Source: Streptomyces olivochromogenes (GTDB taxonomy: Bacteria > Actinomycetota > Actinomycetes > Streptomycetales > Streptomycetaceae). From it: a stretch of DNA of 64,000 nucleotides. Positions 26,224-36,150 of the stretch are shown here, in pieces. The position numbers and the translations under genes were made by a program. Under the pieces are notes generated by a model. It saw only the letters and a program-made list of their open reading frames with translations, made no database searches and had not been told where the DNA came from. The stretch is taken from the NCBI RefSeq assembly GCF_001514115.1, contig NZ_KQ948454.1, forward strand, positions 1 to 64,000, in the 5' to 3' direction. Every line of letters starts with the position of its first letter. The first letter of the stretch is position 1.

Positions 26224-27417
26224 ATGGAGTTCCGCGTCGATCGCGACGACCTCGCCGAGGCGGTGGCCTGGGCGGCCCGCACCCTGCCCACCCGCTCGCC
26301 GGTACCGGTGCTGGGCGGACTGCTGCTGGAGGCCGGTCCGGGACGGCTCGGCATCTCGGGGTTCGACTTCGAGGCGGCGGCGAGGACCGAGATCGATGCC
26401 GAGACGGGGGCGGACGGTCTGATCCTCGTGCTGGGGCGTCGGCTGCTGGACATCTGCCGGGTGCTGCCGCGGGGACAGGTGAGCTGCGCGCTGGAGGGAA
26501 CACGGTTCACGGTGGAGGCGGGTGGCACCCGGTTCGGTCTCTCGACGCTGCCCAAGGACGAGTACCCGGCGCTGCCGGTGCCGCCCGAGCCGCGCGGCAC
26601 GGTGGACGCCGCCGCGTTCGCGACCGCCGTGTCCCAGGTCGCCGTCGCGGCCGGGCGCGACGACACGCTGCCGGTCCTCACCGGCGTACAGCTGCGGCTG
26701 TCCGGCGAGGAAATGACACTCTCCGCGTCGGACCGCTACCGGTACGCCGTGCGCACCCTGGCCTGGAAACCCGAGGTCCCCCTCGACAGCGTCGTGGAGG
26801 CCCTGCTGCCCGCGCGTCGGCTGCACGAGATCGCCCGTTCGCTGGCCCGCTCCGGTGCCGTGCGCATCGGGCTCGACCCCGCGAGCGGCGGGATGATCGG
26901 CTTCGAGGGCGGTCCGATGCGGACGGCGGTGCGGCTGATGGAGGGGCGGCTGCCGCGGCACGGCTCGCTGTTCTCGGTGTCCGACGCCGCGGTCGCGGAG
27001 GTGGAGCGCGAGGCGCTGGCGGAGGCCGTACGGCGCGTCGCCGTCGTCGCGGAGGTGAACAGTCCGGTACGGCTGGACTTCACCGGTGACGGCGAGGGGT
27101 CCGTTCTGCTGCGCGCCGGATACGCCGACGACGTGGCCTCGCAGCGGCTGCCCGCGGCGCTGACCGGCACGGCGGAGATCACCGTCGCCTTCAACCCGGC
27201 GTATCTGCTGGACGCCCTGAACTCCTTCGAGCAGCCGCGGGTGCGGCTGGAGATGCTGGGGCCGGGGCAGCGGGCGCTGCTGAGCGGGGCCGAGGCGGGG
27301 GACGGAACCGGAGGCGAGGCGGGGGATGAAGCCGGGGGTGAAGCGGGGGACGGAACCGGGGGTGAAGCGGGCGGTGTGTACCGGCATTTGCTCATGTCCG
27401 TGAAGCAATTGGTCTGA
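26224..27417 (+). CDS. DNA polymerase III beta (sliding clamp) paralogue
   Basis: 397 residues, three-domain clamp. Recognisable clamp blocks: MEFRVDRDDLAEAVAWAART, PVPVLGGLLLEA, the domain-2 TLPVLTGVQLRLSGEEMTLSASDRYRYAVR, and the C-terminal FNPAYLLDALNSFEQPRVRLEM and YRHLLMSVKQLV. The main dnaN is near oriC in Streptomyces, so this is a second clamp. It differs from usual clamps (about 375) by an insertion of an eight-residue repeat EAGD(G/E)(T/A)GG near residue 357-384, in the loop before the last strand, encoded by a 24-bp tandem repeat. GGGGGA precedes the ATG. Role unknown; possibly a repair-associated or regulatory clamp. Downstream, 112 bases away, is an ECF sigma gene on the same strand. 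Confidence 0.9.
   Translation: MEFRVDRDDLAEAVAWAARTLPTRSPVPVLGGLLLEAGPGRLGISGFDFEAAARTEIDAETGADGLILVLGRRLLDICRVLPRGQVSCALEGTRFTVEAGGTRFGLSTLPKDEYPALPVPPEPRGTVDAAAFATAVSQVAVAAGRDDTLPVLTGVQLRLSGEEMTLSASDRYRYAVRTLAWKPEVPLDSVVEALLPARRLHEIARSLARSGAVRIGLDPASGGMIGFEGGPMRTAVRLMEGRLPRHGSLFSVSDAAVAEVEREALAEAVRRVAVVAEVNSPVRLDFTGDGEGSVLLRAGYADDVASQRLPAALTGTAEITVAFNPAYLLDALNSFEQPRVRLEMLGPGQRALLSGAEAGDGTGGEAGDEAGGEAGDGTGGEAGGVYRHLLMSVKQLV
27292..27375 (+). repeat. 24-bp in-frame tandem repeat inside the clamp paralogue
   Basis: Units at 27292-27315, 27316-27339 and 27340-27363, plus a half unit, of GAGGCGGGGGACGGAACCGG and four more bases. Because 24 is a multiple of three, copy changes would alter protein length by eight residues without a frameshift. 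Confidence 0.9.
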
Positions 27418-27529
27418 GCTCCGCTTTTTCCCACTCCGGGGGCCATTGTCAGTGGGCTGCGGTAGCTTCCGAAGTGCCGGCGCAACGAGGCGACGGTGCG
27501 ACGGGAACGGCCACAGGGGTGGGTTGGCT

Positions 27530-28519
27530 ATGAGCGACGGTACGGCGACGACGGATCTGGACGTGCGGCTGGAGAAGCACCGGGTCGAGCTGACCGGGTA
27601 CTGCTATCGGATGCTCGGCTCCTCCTTCGAGGCGGAGGACGCGGTGCAGGACACGATGGTCCGCGCCTGGCGGAGCTACGACAAGTTCGAGGGCCGTTCG
27701 TCGATGCGGTCCTGGCTGTACCGGATCGCCACCAACGTCTGCCTCGACATGCTGAACGCGGGCAACAGAAGGGCGCGTCCGATGGATCTGAGCGGTCCCT
27801 CACCCCTGGCTCAGGCGGCGCTCACCCCGCGCCCGGACAACACCTGGCTGGAGCCGATGCCCGACGCGCGCGTGCTGCCCACGGTCAGTGACCCGGCCGA
27901 GGCCGCGGTGGCCAAGGAGTCGGTGCGCCTCGCCTTCATGGCCACCCTGCAGCAACTGCCGCCCAAGCAGCGCGCCGTGCTCATCCTGCGCGAGGTCCTG
28001 GCCTGGAAGGCGTCGGAGGTCGCCGAGCTGCTCGGGACGACGGTCGCCTCGGTCAACAGCGCGTTGCAGCGGGCCCGCGCGACCCTCGCGGAGAGCGACA
28101 GCGCCGAGGCCGCCGTCTCCGACCCGCTCGACGAGGAGCAGCGAAAGCTCCTGGAGCGCTATGTCGCCGCGTTCGAGGGGTACGACATGACGGCGCTGAC
28201 CGCGCTGCTCCACGAGGACGCGATCATGACGATGCCGCCGTTCGACCTGTGGCTGCGCGGCACGGGCGACATCACCGGTTTCATGACGACCCTCGGTGCC
28301 TCCTGCGCGGGTTCGCGCCTGCTGCCGGTCGCGGTCAACGGTCTGCCGGGGTTCGCGCACTACAAGCCGGATCCGGAGGAGGGCGGCTTCAGTGCCTGGG
28401 CGATCCAGGCGCTGGAGATCTCAGACGGCCGCATCACCGGGTTCCACTGCTTCCTGGACACCAAGCGCTGGTTCCCGCTCTTCGGCCTCCCCCTCCACCT
28501 CGAAGCGGAGTCCGACTAG
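27530..28519 (+). CDS. ECF sigma factor with SnoaL-like C-terminal domain
   Basis: 329 residues from ATG 27530 (MSDGTATTDL). Region 2 is GYCYRMLGSSFEAEDAVQDT and SWLYRIATNVCLD; region 4 is LPPKQRAVLILREVL and VAELLGTTVASVNSALQRAR. After about residue 200 there is a SnoaL/NTF2-like domain (LERYVAAFEGYDMTALTALLHEDAIMTMPPF) as in the TIGR02960/SigG-type ECF group, where the C-terminal domain can replace an anti-sigma factor by controlling activity in cis. Its last 99 bases overlap, on the opposite strand, the end of a STAS-domain gene, an arrangement that links the two in expression. Confidence 0.9.
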   Translation: MSDGTATTDLDVRLEKHRVELTGYCYRMLGSSFEAEDAVQDTMVRAWRSYDKFEGRSSMRSWLYRIATNVCLDMLNAGNRRARPMDLSGPSPLAQAALTPRPDNTWLEPMPDARVLPTVSDPAEAAVAKESVRLAFMATLQQLPPKQRAVLILREVLAWKASEVAELLGTTVASVNSALQRARATLAESDSAEAAVSDPLDEEQRKLLERYVAAFEGYDMTALTALLHEDAIMTMPPFDLWLRGTGDITGFMTTLGASCAGSRLLPVAVNGLPGFAHYKPDPEEGGFSAWAIQALEISDGRITGFHCFLDTKRWFPLFGLPLHLEAESD

Positions 28520-28807
28520 ATCGAGAAGCAGGAGGAGCGGCGGGGCCGGGGCGCGCAGACGGACGCGGCCCCCGGCCCGGCGGGCGGCGAGCTGCATCCT
28601 GGCCAGGGCGTCGACGGTGGCCAGGCCGGGCGGACCGAGGTCCGCGACATCGCAGACCACCACCCCGGCACCGGTCGCCGCCAGCCGCACGCGCACGTCG
28701 TCACAGAGCCCCGGCACCTGGTCACGGGTGACGGGGCCGGGCAGCACGAGTACGGCGGGTGTCGTGTGGTCCACAGTCAGTAGACCGGCCGGTGGCACGG
28801 AACTCAT
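28421..28807 (-). CDS. STAS-domain protein (anti-sigma factor antagonist-like)
   Basis: 128 residues from ATG 28807 (MSSVPPAGLL). STAS features: an alternating hydrophobic strand AVLVLPGPVTRDQVPGLCDDV and the core VVVCDVADLGPPGLATVDALARMQLAARRAGG. At the position of the phosphorylated serine (D-x-S-G-L) it reads G-P-P-G-L, so regulation by phosphorylation is unlikely. The C-terminus is very acidic (VEGEAEEREPA). Its 3' end overlaps the sigma gene by 99 bases tail to tail. Partners are not known; an anti-sigma antagonist or lipid/nucleotide-binding role is possible. Confidence 0.82.
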   Translation of the reverse strand: MSSVPPAGLLTVDHTTPAVLVLPGPVTRDQVPGLCDDVRVRLAATGAGVVVCDVADLGPPGLATVDALARMQLAARRAGGRVRLRAPAPPLLLLLDLVGLRFEVEGEAEEREPALGVQEAVEPGDAAV

Positions 28808-28952
28808 CGCGGAGAACCGACCCGTTCGAGGCGGGCGCCCGCAAAGGATCACATTGACCTGCGCCCCTCCCGCCGCAGAGGGTTGGGTGTATGCCCCATG
28901 AATCAGCGCCTCCCGTGATACCCGACGGCCTCCTCCGCTCGAAGGAGACACC

Positions 28953-29873
28953 GTGCAAGGCGTGCTGACGGGCTTCGCGGTCATCGCCGTCGTCATCGGG
29001 GTCGGTTACGTCATCGGGCGCCGCGGCTATCTCGGGGAGAACGGGCGGGAGGTGCTGACGAAGCTCGCCTTCCACGTGGCCTCCCCCGCGCTGCTGTTCA
29101 CCACGCTCGCCCGGGCCGACCTGTCGGTGATCTTCTCCAGCCGGCTCCTGGTGACGGCGATGAGCACGGCCGCGGCGGCCGGTGTCTTCGTCGCGGTCGG
29201 GGTCGTACGCCGCTGGGGCGTGGGCCGGACGACGATCGGCGCGCTCTGCTCCAGTTACGTCAACTCGGGCAACCTCGGCATCCCGATCGCGGTGTACGTG
29301 CTGGGGGACGCCTCGCTCGTCGCTCCCGTACTGCTCTTCCAGCAGATCATGGTCACGCCCATCGCGCTCACCGTCCTCGACCTGTCGGGGGACGGCGAGA
29401 AGGGCCCCCTGTGGCAGCGGCTGATCACTCCGCTGCGCAACCCCATCGCGGTCGGCTCACTGAGCGGGGTCGCGGTGTCGGCGACGGGTCTGACGCTGCC
29501 GGGACCGGTCATGGACCCGCTCACGCTGATCGGCAACATGTCGGTGCCCGCGGTACTGCTGGCGTTCGGCATCTCGCTGTGCGGCAGCACGCTGCCCGGC
29601 CGGGGCGCGGACCGGCACCCGGTGCTGCTGTCCGTCGTCCTGAAGTCGGTGGGCCAGCCGCTGGCCGCCTGGGCCCTGGCCATGGGCCTGTTCGGGCTGC
29701 ACGGCGCGCCACTGCTCGACGTCGTGGTCACCTCGGCGCTGCCCGCCGCCCAGAACCTCTTCACCTACGCCTCGCGTTACCGGGTCGGCGAGACGCTGGC
29801 CCGGGAGTCGATCCTGCTGTCGACGATCCTGTCGGTGCCGGTGCTGGTGGTGATCGCGGCCGTACTCGGCTGA
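28953..29873 (+). CDS. AEC-family (auxin efflux carrier-like) transporter
   Basis: 306 residues from GTG 28953, with GAAGGAG seven bases upstream. About ten hydrophobic helices in two halves; characteristic AEC motifs include GYVIGRRGYLG at the start, SYVNSGNLGIPIAVYVLGD in the middle, and ALPAAQNLFTYASRYR near the end, where the crossover helices of the BASS/AEC fold lie. Family members export auxin, malate or other small organic acids; substrate not predictable. It is divergent from the STAS gene. Confidence 0.9.
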   Translation: MQGVLTGFAVIAVVIGVGYVIGRRGYLGENGREVLTKLAFHVASPALLFTTLARADLSVIFSSRLLVTAMSTAAAAGVFVAVGVVRRWGVGRTTIGALCSSYVNSGNLGIPIAVYVLGDASLVAPVLLFQQIMVTPIALTVLDLSGDGEKGPLWQRLITPLRNPIAVGSLSGVAVSATGLTLPGPVMDPLTLIGNMSVPAVLLAFGISLCGSTLPGRGADRHPVLLSVVLKSVGQPLAAWALAMGLFGLHGAPLLDVVVTSALPAAQNLFTYASRYRVGETLARESILLSTILSVPVLVVIAAVLG

Positions 29874-29914
29874 CGGACACTCGGCTGACAGCACCCGCAC
29901 GGGGGCACGCGAAA

Positions 29915-29940
29915 GGGGCCGGCGCAGACACGCCGGCCCC
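29915..29940. terminator. Hairpin between convergent AEC and deoA genes
   Basis: GGGGCCGGCG and CGCCGGCCCC form a perfect 10-bp stem with a CAGACA loop, in the 117-base convergent gap. Confidence 0.85.
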
Positions 29941-29990
29941 TCCACCGCCGTACGGAATCAGCTGCCGGACGGGGCAACTGCCGTACGGAG

Positions 29991-31274
29991 TCAGGCGATA
30001 CGTTCCAGCACGACCGGCGTGGCCTTGAACTCCGTGCCCGCGGCCGCGATGTCGTAGGAACCCTCGACCGACTCCAGGGCGTACTCGAAGCGCTCGGGGG
30101 TGTCGGTGTGGAGGGTCAGCAGGGGCTGGCCCGCGGTGACGGTGTCGCCGGGCTTGGCGTGCAGCTCGACGCCCGCGGCGGCCTGCACCGGGTCCTCCTT
30201 GCGGGCGCGGCCCGCGCCCAGGCGCCAGGCGGCGATGCCGATGTCGTAGGCGTCCAGGCGGGTCAGGACTCCGGAGGACGGGGCCGTCACCACGTGCTGC
30301 TCGCGGGAGGTGGGCAGCGCGGCGTCCGGGTCACCGCCCTGCGCGGCGATCATGCGGCGCCAGACGTCCATCGCGGAGCCGTCCGCGAGGGCCTTCGCCG
30401 GGTCGGCGTCCTTGATGCCCGCCGCGTCCAGCATCTCGCGCGCCAGGGCGATGGTGAGCTCGACGACGTCGGCCGGACCGCCGCCCGCCAGGACCTCCAC
30501 CGACTCCCGTACTTCGAGCGCGTTGCCCGCCGTCAGGCCCAGCGGGGTCGACATGTCCGTGAGGAGCGCGACCGTCTTCACACCGTGGTCGGTGCCCAAC
30601 CCGACCATCGTGGAGGCGAGTTCGCGGGCGTCCTCGATGGTCTTCATGAAGGCGCCGGTGCCGACCTTCACGTCCAGGACCAGCGAGCCCGTGCCCTCCG
30701 CGATCTTCTTCGACATGATGGAGGAGGCGATGAGGGGGATCGCCTCGACCGTGCCCGTGACGTCGCGCAGCGCGTACAGCTTCTTGTCGGCGGGGGCCAG
30801 GCCGTCGCCCGCCGCGCAGATGACCGCACCGGTCGTGTCGAGGACGTGCAGCATCTCCTCGTTCGACAGCAGGGCGCGCCAGCCGGGGATCGACTCCAGC
30901 TTGTCCAGCGTGCCGCCGGTGTGGCCGAGGCCGCGTCCGGACAGCTGCGGGACCGCCGCGCCGCAGGCGGCGACCAGCGGCGCCAGCGGAAGGGTGATCT
31001 TGTCGCCGACGCCTCCCGTGGAGTGCTTGTCGGCGGTCGGGCGGGAGAGGGAGGAGAACTCCATGCGCTCGCCGGAGGCGATCATCGCGGCGGTCCAGCG
31101 GGCGATCTCGCGACGGTTCATGCCGTTGAGCAGGATCGCCATGTTGAGCGCGGCCATCTGGTAGTCGGCGACCTCGCCGCGGGTGTACGCGTCGATGACC
31201 CAGTCGATCTGCGCGTCGCTGAGCTCGGCGCGGTCCCGCTTGGTGCGGATGACGGAGACGGCGTCCATGGCCAT
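29991..31274 (-). CDS. deoA: Thymidine phosphorylase
   Basis: 427 residues from ATG 31274, with GGAAGG six bases upstream. It cleaves thymidine and deoxyuridine to base and deoxyribose 1-phosphate, feeding the mutase and deoC. The phosphate/ribose site KHSTGGVGDKITL (about residue 82) and LSGRGLGHTGGTLDKLESIPG (about 113, given in two parts by the dimer signature) are intact, with the C-terminal PYNP domain. It is the last gene of the series transporter-cdd-deoA; a 15-bp hairpin separates it from cdd. Confidence 0.95.
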   Translation of the reverse strand: MAMDAVSVIRTKRDRAELSDAQIDWVIDAYTRGEVADYQMAALNMAILLNGMNRREIARWTAAMIASGERMEFSSLSRPTADKHSTGGVGDKITLPLAPLVAACGAAVPQLSGRGLGHTGGTLDKLESIPGWRALLSNEEMLHVLDTTGAVICAAGDGLAPADKKLYALRDVTGTVEAIPLIASSIMSKKIAEGTGSLVLDVKVGTGAFMKTIEDARELASTMVGLGTDHGVKTVALLTDMSTPLGLTAGNALEVRESVEVLAGGGPADVVELTIALAREMLDAAGIKDADPAKALADGSAMDVWRRMIAAQGGDPDAALPTSREQHVVTAPSSGVLTRLDAYDIGIAAWRLGAGRARKEDPVQAAAGVELHAKPGDTVTAGQPLLTLHTDTPERFEYALESVEGSYDIAAAGTEFKATPVVLERIA

Positions 31275-31303
31275 GGCTTTCCTTCCGAAGACTTCCGAAA
31301 ATC

Positions 31304-31352
31304 CGCGGCCCCTCCCGATCGGCCGTTCATCGTCCGGTCGGGAGGGGCCGCG
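31304..31352 (-). terminator. Hairpin between cdd and deoA (terminator or attenuator)
   Basis: The arms CGCGGCCCCTCCCGA and TCGGGAGGGGCCGCG pair perfectly (15 bp) with a 19-base loop, 7 bases after the cdd stop and 30 bases before the deoA start. deoA follows in the same direction with no other obvious promoter, so partial read-through or a promoter inside this short gap is implied. Confidence 0.75.
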
Positions 31353-31358
31353 CAGGCG

Positions 31359-31772
31359 TTACTTGGTGAGATTCTCCGGCCCGAAGGCCTGCGGCAGCAT
31401 CTCGGAGAGCGGCAGGATTCCGGCCGGGGTCTCCAGGAGCAGATCGGCCCCGCCGAACTCGTACAGCAGCTGGCGGCAGCGTCCGCACGGGACGAGGATC
31501 TCGCCCCGTCCGTCGACGCAGGTGAAGTGCGTCAGCCGACCGCCCCCGGTGTTCAGCAGCTGGGAGACCAGACCGCACTCGGCGCACAGTCCGAGCCCGT
31601 ACGAGGCGTTCTCGACGTTGCAGCCGGTGACGGTCCGGCCGTCGTCGACCAGGGCCGCGACACCGACCGGGAAGCCCGAGTAGGGGGCGTAGGCCCGGGA
31701 CATGGCGTCCCGCGCGTGCTCCCGCAGAGCCTCCCAGTCGACGGCCGTGGACCCGGCGTCGGCGGACGTCAC
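31359..31772 (-). CDS. cdd: Cytidine deaminase
   Basis: 137 residues from GTG 31772, overlapping the permease stop (GTGA). Small zinc-dependent tetrameric CDA: ribose site FPVGVAALVDDG and CNVENASYG, zinc and catalytic motif LCAECGLV, and PCGRCRQLL. It converts (deoxy)cytidine to (deoxy)uridine, which deoA can then split. Translational coupling to the ABC transporter ties deamination to uptake. Confidence 0.95.
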   Translation of the reverse strand: MTSADAGSTAVDWEALREHARDAMSRAYAPYSGFPVGVAALVDDGRTVTGCNVENASYGLGLCAECGLVSQLLNTGGGRLTHFTCVDGRGEILVPCGRCRQLLYEFGGADLLLETPAGILPLSEMLPQAFGPENLTK

Positions 31773-33031
31773 TTGCCCTGTCCTCTCCGGTACGGCATGC
31801 CGTCCGCCTTCGGCATCCGCAGGTGCTGGGCGGACAGCGAGAGAACGAGCAGGGTCACGATGTACGGCGTCGCGGTCACGACCTGCTTGGGCACCTCGTT
31901 GGTGGAGGTGTACCAGACGAACATCAGCGCCGAGATCAGGGCGGTGATGACGGCGGGGGTGTACCGCTTCTTCCACACCAGGTAGGCCGCGCCGAAGACC
32001 AGCAGGATCGCCAGCAGCAGGATCAGCGCGTGGACGTTCGTACCGCCGCCGCGCAGGTTGAGGCTGTCGGTGTAGCCGAACAGGCCCGCGCCGAGGGCCA
32101 GGCCGCCCGGCATCCAGTTGCCGAAGATCATCGCGGCGAGACCGATGTAACCACGGCCGGCCGTCTGGCCGTCCAGGTACACGTTGGACGCCACGATCGA
32201 CAGGAAGGCGCCGCCGAGGCCGGCGAAGCCGCCCGAGATGATCACGGCGATGTACTTGTACTTGTAGACGTTGACGCCGAGGGACTCGGCGGCCACCGGG
32301 TTCTCACCGCAGGAACGCAGCCGCAGGCCGAAGGCCGTGCGCCACAGCACCCACCAGGTGATCGGTACGAGGGCGACCGCGACGACGGTGAGCGGCGACA
32401 GGTCGGTGATCAGACCGGCGATCAGACCGGCGATGTCCGAGATCAGGAACCAGCCCTTGTGGTTGAGCGTGTCCAGACCGCTGGAGAGCCCTGGGATGGA
32501 GAACGTGCCGAGCGAGTCGACCGGGGGCGACTGCTTGGAGGAGCCCTGCGGGGCGCCCTCGAAGGTGAACTTCGACAGATAGCGGGTGGTGCCGAGCGCC
32601 AGGATGTTGACGGCCACACCGGAGACGATGTGGTTGACGTTGAAGGTCACCGTGGCGATGGCGTGCAGGATGCCGCCGAGGCAGCCGCCGATGATGCCGA
32701 AGGCGACACCGGTCCACGGGCCCCACTGGTAGCCGGCCCAGGCGCCGAACCAGGTGCCGAGGATCATCATGCCCTCGAGGCCGATGTTGACGACGCCCGC
32801 GCGCTCGGCCCACAGGCCGCCGAGGCCCGCGAGGCCGATCGGCACCGCGAGGCGCAGCGCCGTGGACATCTGTCCGGTCGAGGTGATGCCGTCCGCACCG
32901 GTGATCAGGCGGACGACCGAGGTCAGGATCAGTACGCCCGTGATGATCAACAGGAGTACGGGGAGCGAGAATCGGCGGCTGCCCTTGCCGGGCTGCTGCG
33001 CCTGCGGCTTGGCGACGGTCACGGTGCTCAT
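31769..33031 (-). CDS. Nucleoside ABC transporter permease 2 (NupQ/BmpD-like)
   Basis: 420 residues, about ten membrane helices, of the branched-chain amino acid/ribose-type permease family. Blocks seen: AVPIGLAGLGGLWAERAGVVNIGLEGMM, WTGVAFGIIGGCLGGILHAI, the EAA-like CGENPVAAESLGVNVYKYKYIA, and GGAFLSIV. It overlaps the preceding permease gene by 4 bases (ATGA) and the cdd gene by 4 bases. With the ATPase at 34152 and BMP lipoproteins it forms a BmpABCD/NupABC-like importer for nucleosides. Confidence 0.93.
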   Translation of the reverse strand: MSTVTVAKPQAQQPGKGSRRFSLPVLLLIITGVLILTSVVRLITGADGITSTGQMSTALRLAVPIGLAGLGGLWAERAGVVNIGLEGMMILGTWFGAWAGYQWGPWTGVAFGIIGGCLGGILHAIATVTFNVNHIVSGVAVNILALGTTRYLSKFTFEGAPQGSSKQSPPVDSLGTFSIPGLSSGLDTLNHKGWFLISDIAGLIAGLITDLSPLTVVAVALVPITWWVLWRTAFGLRLRSCGENPVAAESLGVNVYKYKYIAVIISGGFAGLGGAFLSIVASNVYLDGQTAGRGYIGLAAMIFGNWMPGGLALGAGLFGYTDSLNLRGGGTNVHALILLLAILLVFGAAYLVWKKRYTPAVITALISALMFVWYTSTNEVPKQVVTATPYIVTLLVLSLSAQHLRMPKADGMPYRRGQGK

Positions 33032-34151
33032 CGGGCAGCCACCTCCTTCGGGGAGTTGTTGTTGGCGGCGGCCGCGGCCAGTTCCTCACCGACCTGCTTC
33101 TGCTGGCGGCGCAGGCCCCAGACACGTACGGCCTCGTAGGAGATGACGACCGCGAAGACGATCAGGCCCTGCATGATCGTGGCGATCTCCTTCTCGTACG
33201 CCACCGGGGTCGCGTAGTCGAGGGCGGGGGACGCCTTGTCGAGGAAGGCGATCAAGAGGGCGGCGAAGGCGATGCCGACGGGGCTGTTGCGGCCGAGCAG
33301 GGCGATGGTGATGGCGGTGAAGCCCAGTCCGGTCGGGAAGGTCAGGCTGTAGGTGTGGGCGTCGCCGAGCAGCAGCGGCAGACCGGACAGGCCCGCGACC
33401 GCGCCGGAGATCAGCATCGCGGTGAGCACCATCTTCTTGGCGTCGACACCGGAGGCCGCGGCGGCGGTCTCGGAGGCGCCGGTGGCACGCAGGTCGAAGC
33501 CGAAGCGGGTGCGGTTGAGGACGAGCCAGTACAGGACGCCCATGAGGATCGCGAGGAAGACGAGGCCGTAGATCTCGCCGACGTCCGAGCCGAGGTTGAT
33601 GCCGGGGAACCAGCCGGACTTCTTCATGACGCCGGTCGTCATGTTGTTGCCGAGCTGCACACCGAACTTGTCGGAGAGGGTGAGGTAGCCGATGACGCTG
33701 GTGGCGATCGCGTTCAGCATGATCGTCGCGACGACCTCGCTCACCCCGCGGGTGACCTTCAGAACGCCCGCGATGCCGGCCCACATGGCGCCGGTGAGCA
33801 TGGCGACCAGCATGAGCGCGGGGATCTGCAGGAAGGACGGCAGCGCGAGGTGCGCGCCGACCACCGCGGTCATCATCGCGGCGAGGCGGTACTGGCCGTC
33901 GACTCCGATGTTGAACAGGTTCATCCGGAAGCCGATGGCCACCGCCAGCGCGGCGATGTAGTACATCGACGCCTGGTTGATGATCAGGACCTGGATGTCG
34001 GAGTAGGTGGCCTGCTCCAGCATCAGGGAGTACGGCTCGAACGGGTTCTTACCCGAGGCGAGCAGCACGATCGACGTCAGGGCGACCGCCGCGACGAGCG
34101 CGATGACCGGGCCGGCCACCGCGAGGAGCACGCGCTCCTTGTCGAACTTCT

Positions 34152-34155
<4 letters not shown>
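33028..34155 (-). CDS. Nucleoside ABC transporter permease 1 (NupP/BmpC-like)
   Basis: 375 residues from ATG 34155, overlapping the ATPase stop by 4 bases. Helical throughout; the N-terminal KERVLLAVAGPVIALVAAVALTS helix, ALAVAIGFRMNLFNIGVDGQY, GVSEVVATIMLNAIATSVIGYL and FDLRATGASETAAAASGVDAKKM are the same landmarks as in other BMP-type nucleoside importers. It ends with a charged cytoplasmic tail. Confidence 0.93.
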
Positions 34156-35759
<1,604 letters not shown>

Positions 35760-35842
35760 CAGCTCGACCGCGATCGGCTGTGCGGTGAGCGGAGGGCTGC
35801 TGGACGCGTCGATGGCGCACTCTCCTTGAGAAAGGGGCCTAT

Positions 35843-35854
35843 CTACGCGCGTAG
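35843..35854 (-). promoter_or_regulatory. Exact CTACGCGCGTAG operator of the nucleoside ABC operon
   Basis: Exact palindrome 15 bases upstream of the AAGGAG box. On the minus strand the last bases of the operator form TAGATA, a possible -10 in the same register as TACGCT and TACTGT at the two BMP genes. Confidence 0.7.
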
Positions 35855-35891
35855 CGCCCCTGCTTTAAATAGTGCTCGGACTGGCCGGGCC

Positions 35892-35963
35892 CGATTCGAT
35901 CTCATTTTCGATCGAGTTCGATCTGGTTCGATCGGATTCAATCGGGGTCTCGATCTGATTCGG
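35892..35963. repeat. Short TTCGATC-type direct repeats
   Basis: About six degenerate copies of (G)TTCGATCtgrTT with a 10-12 base period, in the roughly 330-base gap between bmpA-type gene 1 and the ABC operon. The stretch is much richer in A+T than its surroundings. No gene seen; it may be the upstream part of the ABC promoter or a spacer. Confidence 0.7.
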
Positions 35964-36150
35964 CTACGTCCGGTCCGAGCATTCTGCCGCGCGAACGGGG
36001 CGCGGGAAGGTCATCCTCCCCACACCCCGTTCCGTGGCCGTAACGCTTCCATTACAGCGTTGCCTTGGCCATGGTTTCGACGTCCGGTGATGGCGAGTGG
36101 TTATCGCCCGGTGATGACGTCTTGACCTTGGCCGGGGGTCATGAGCGCGT

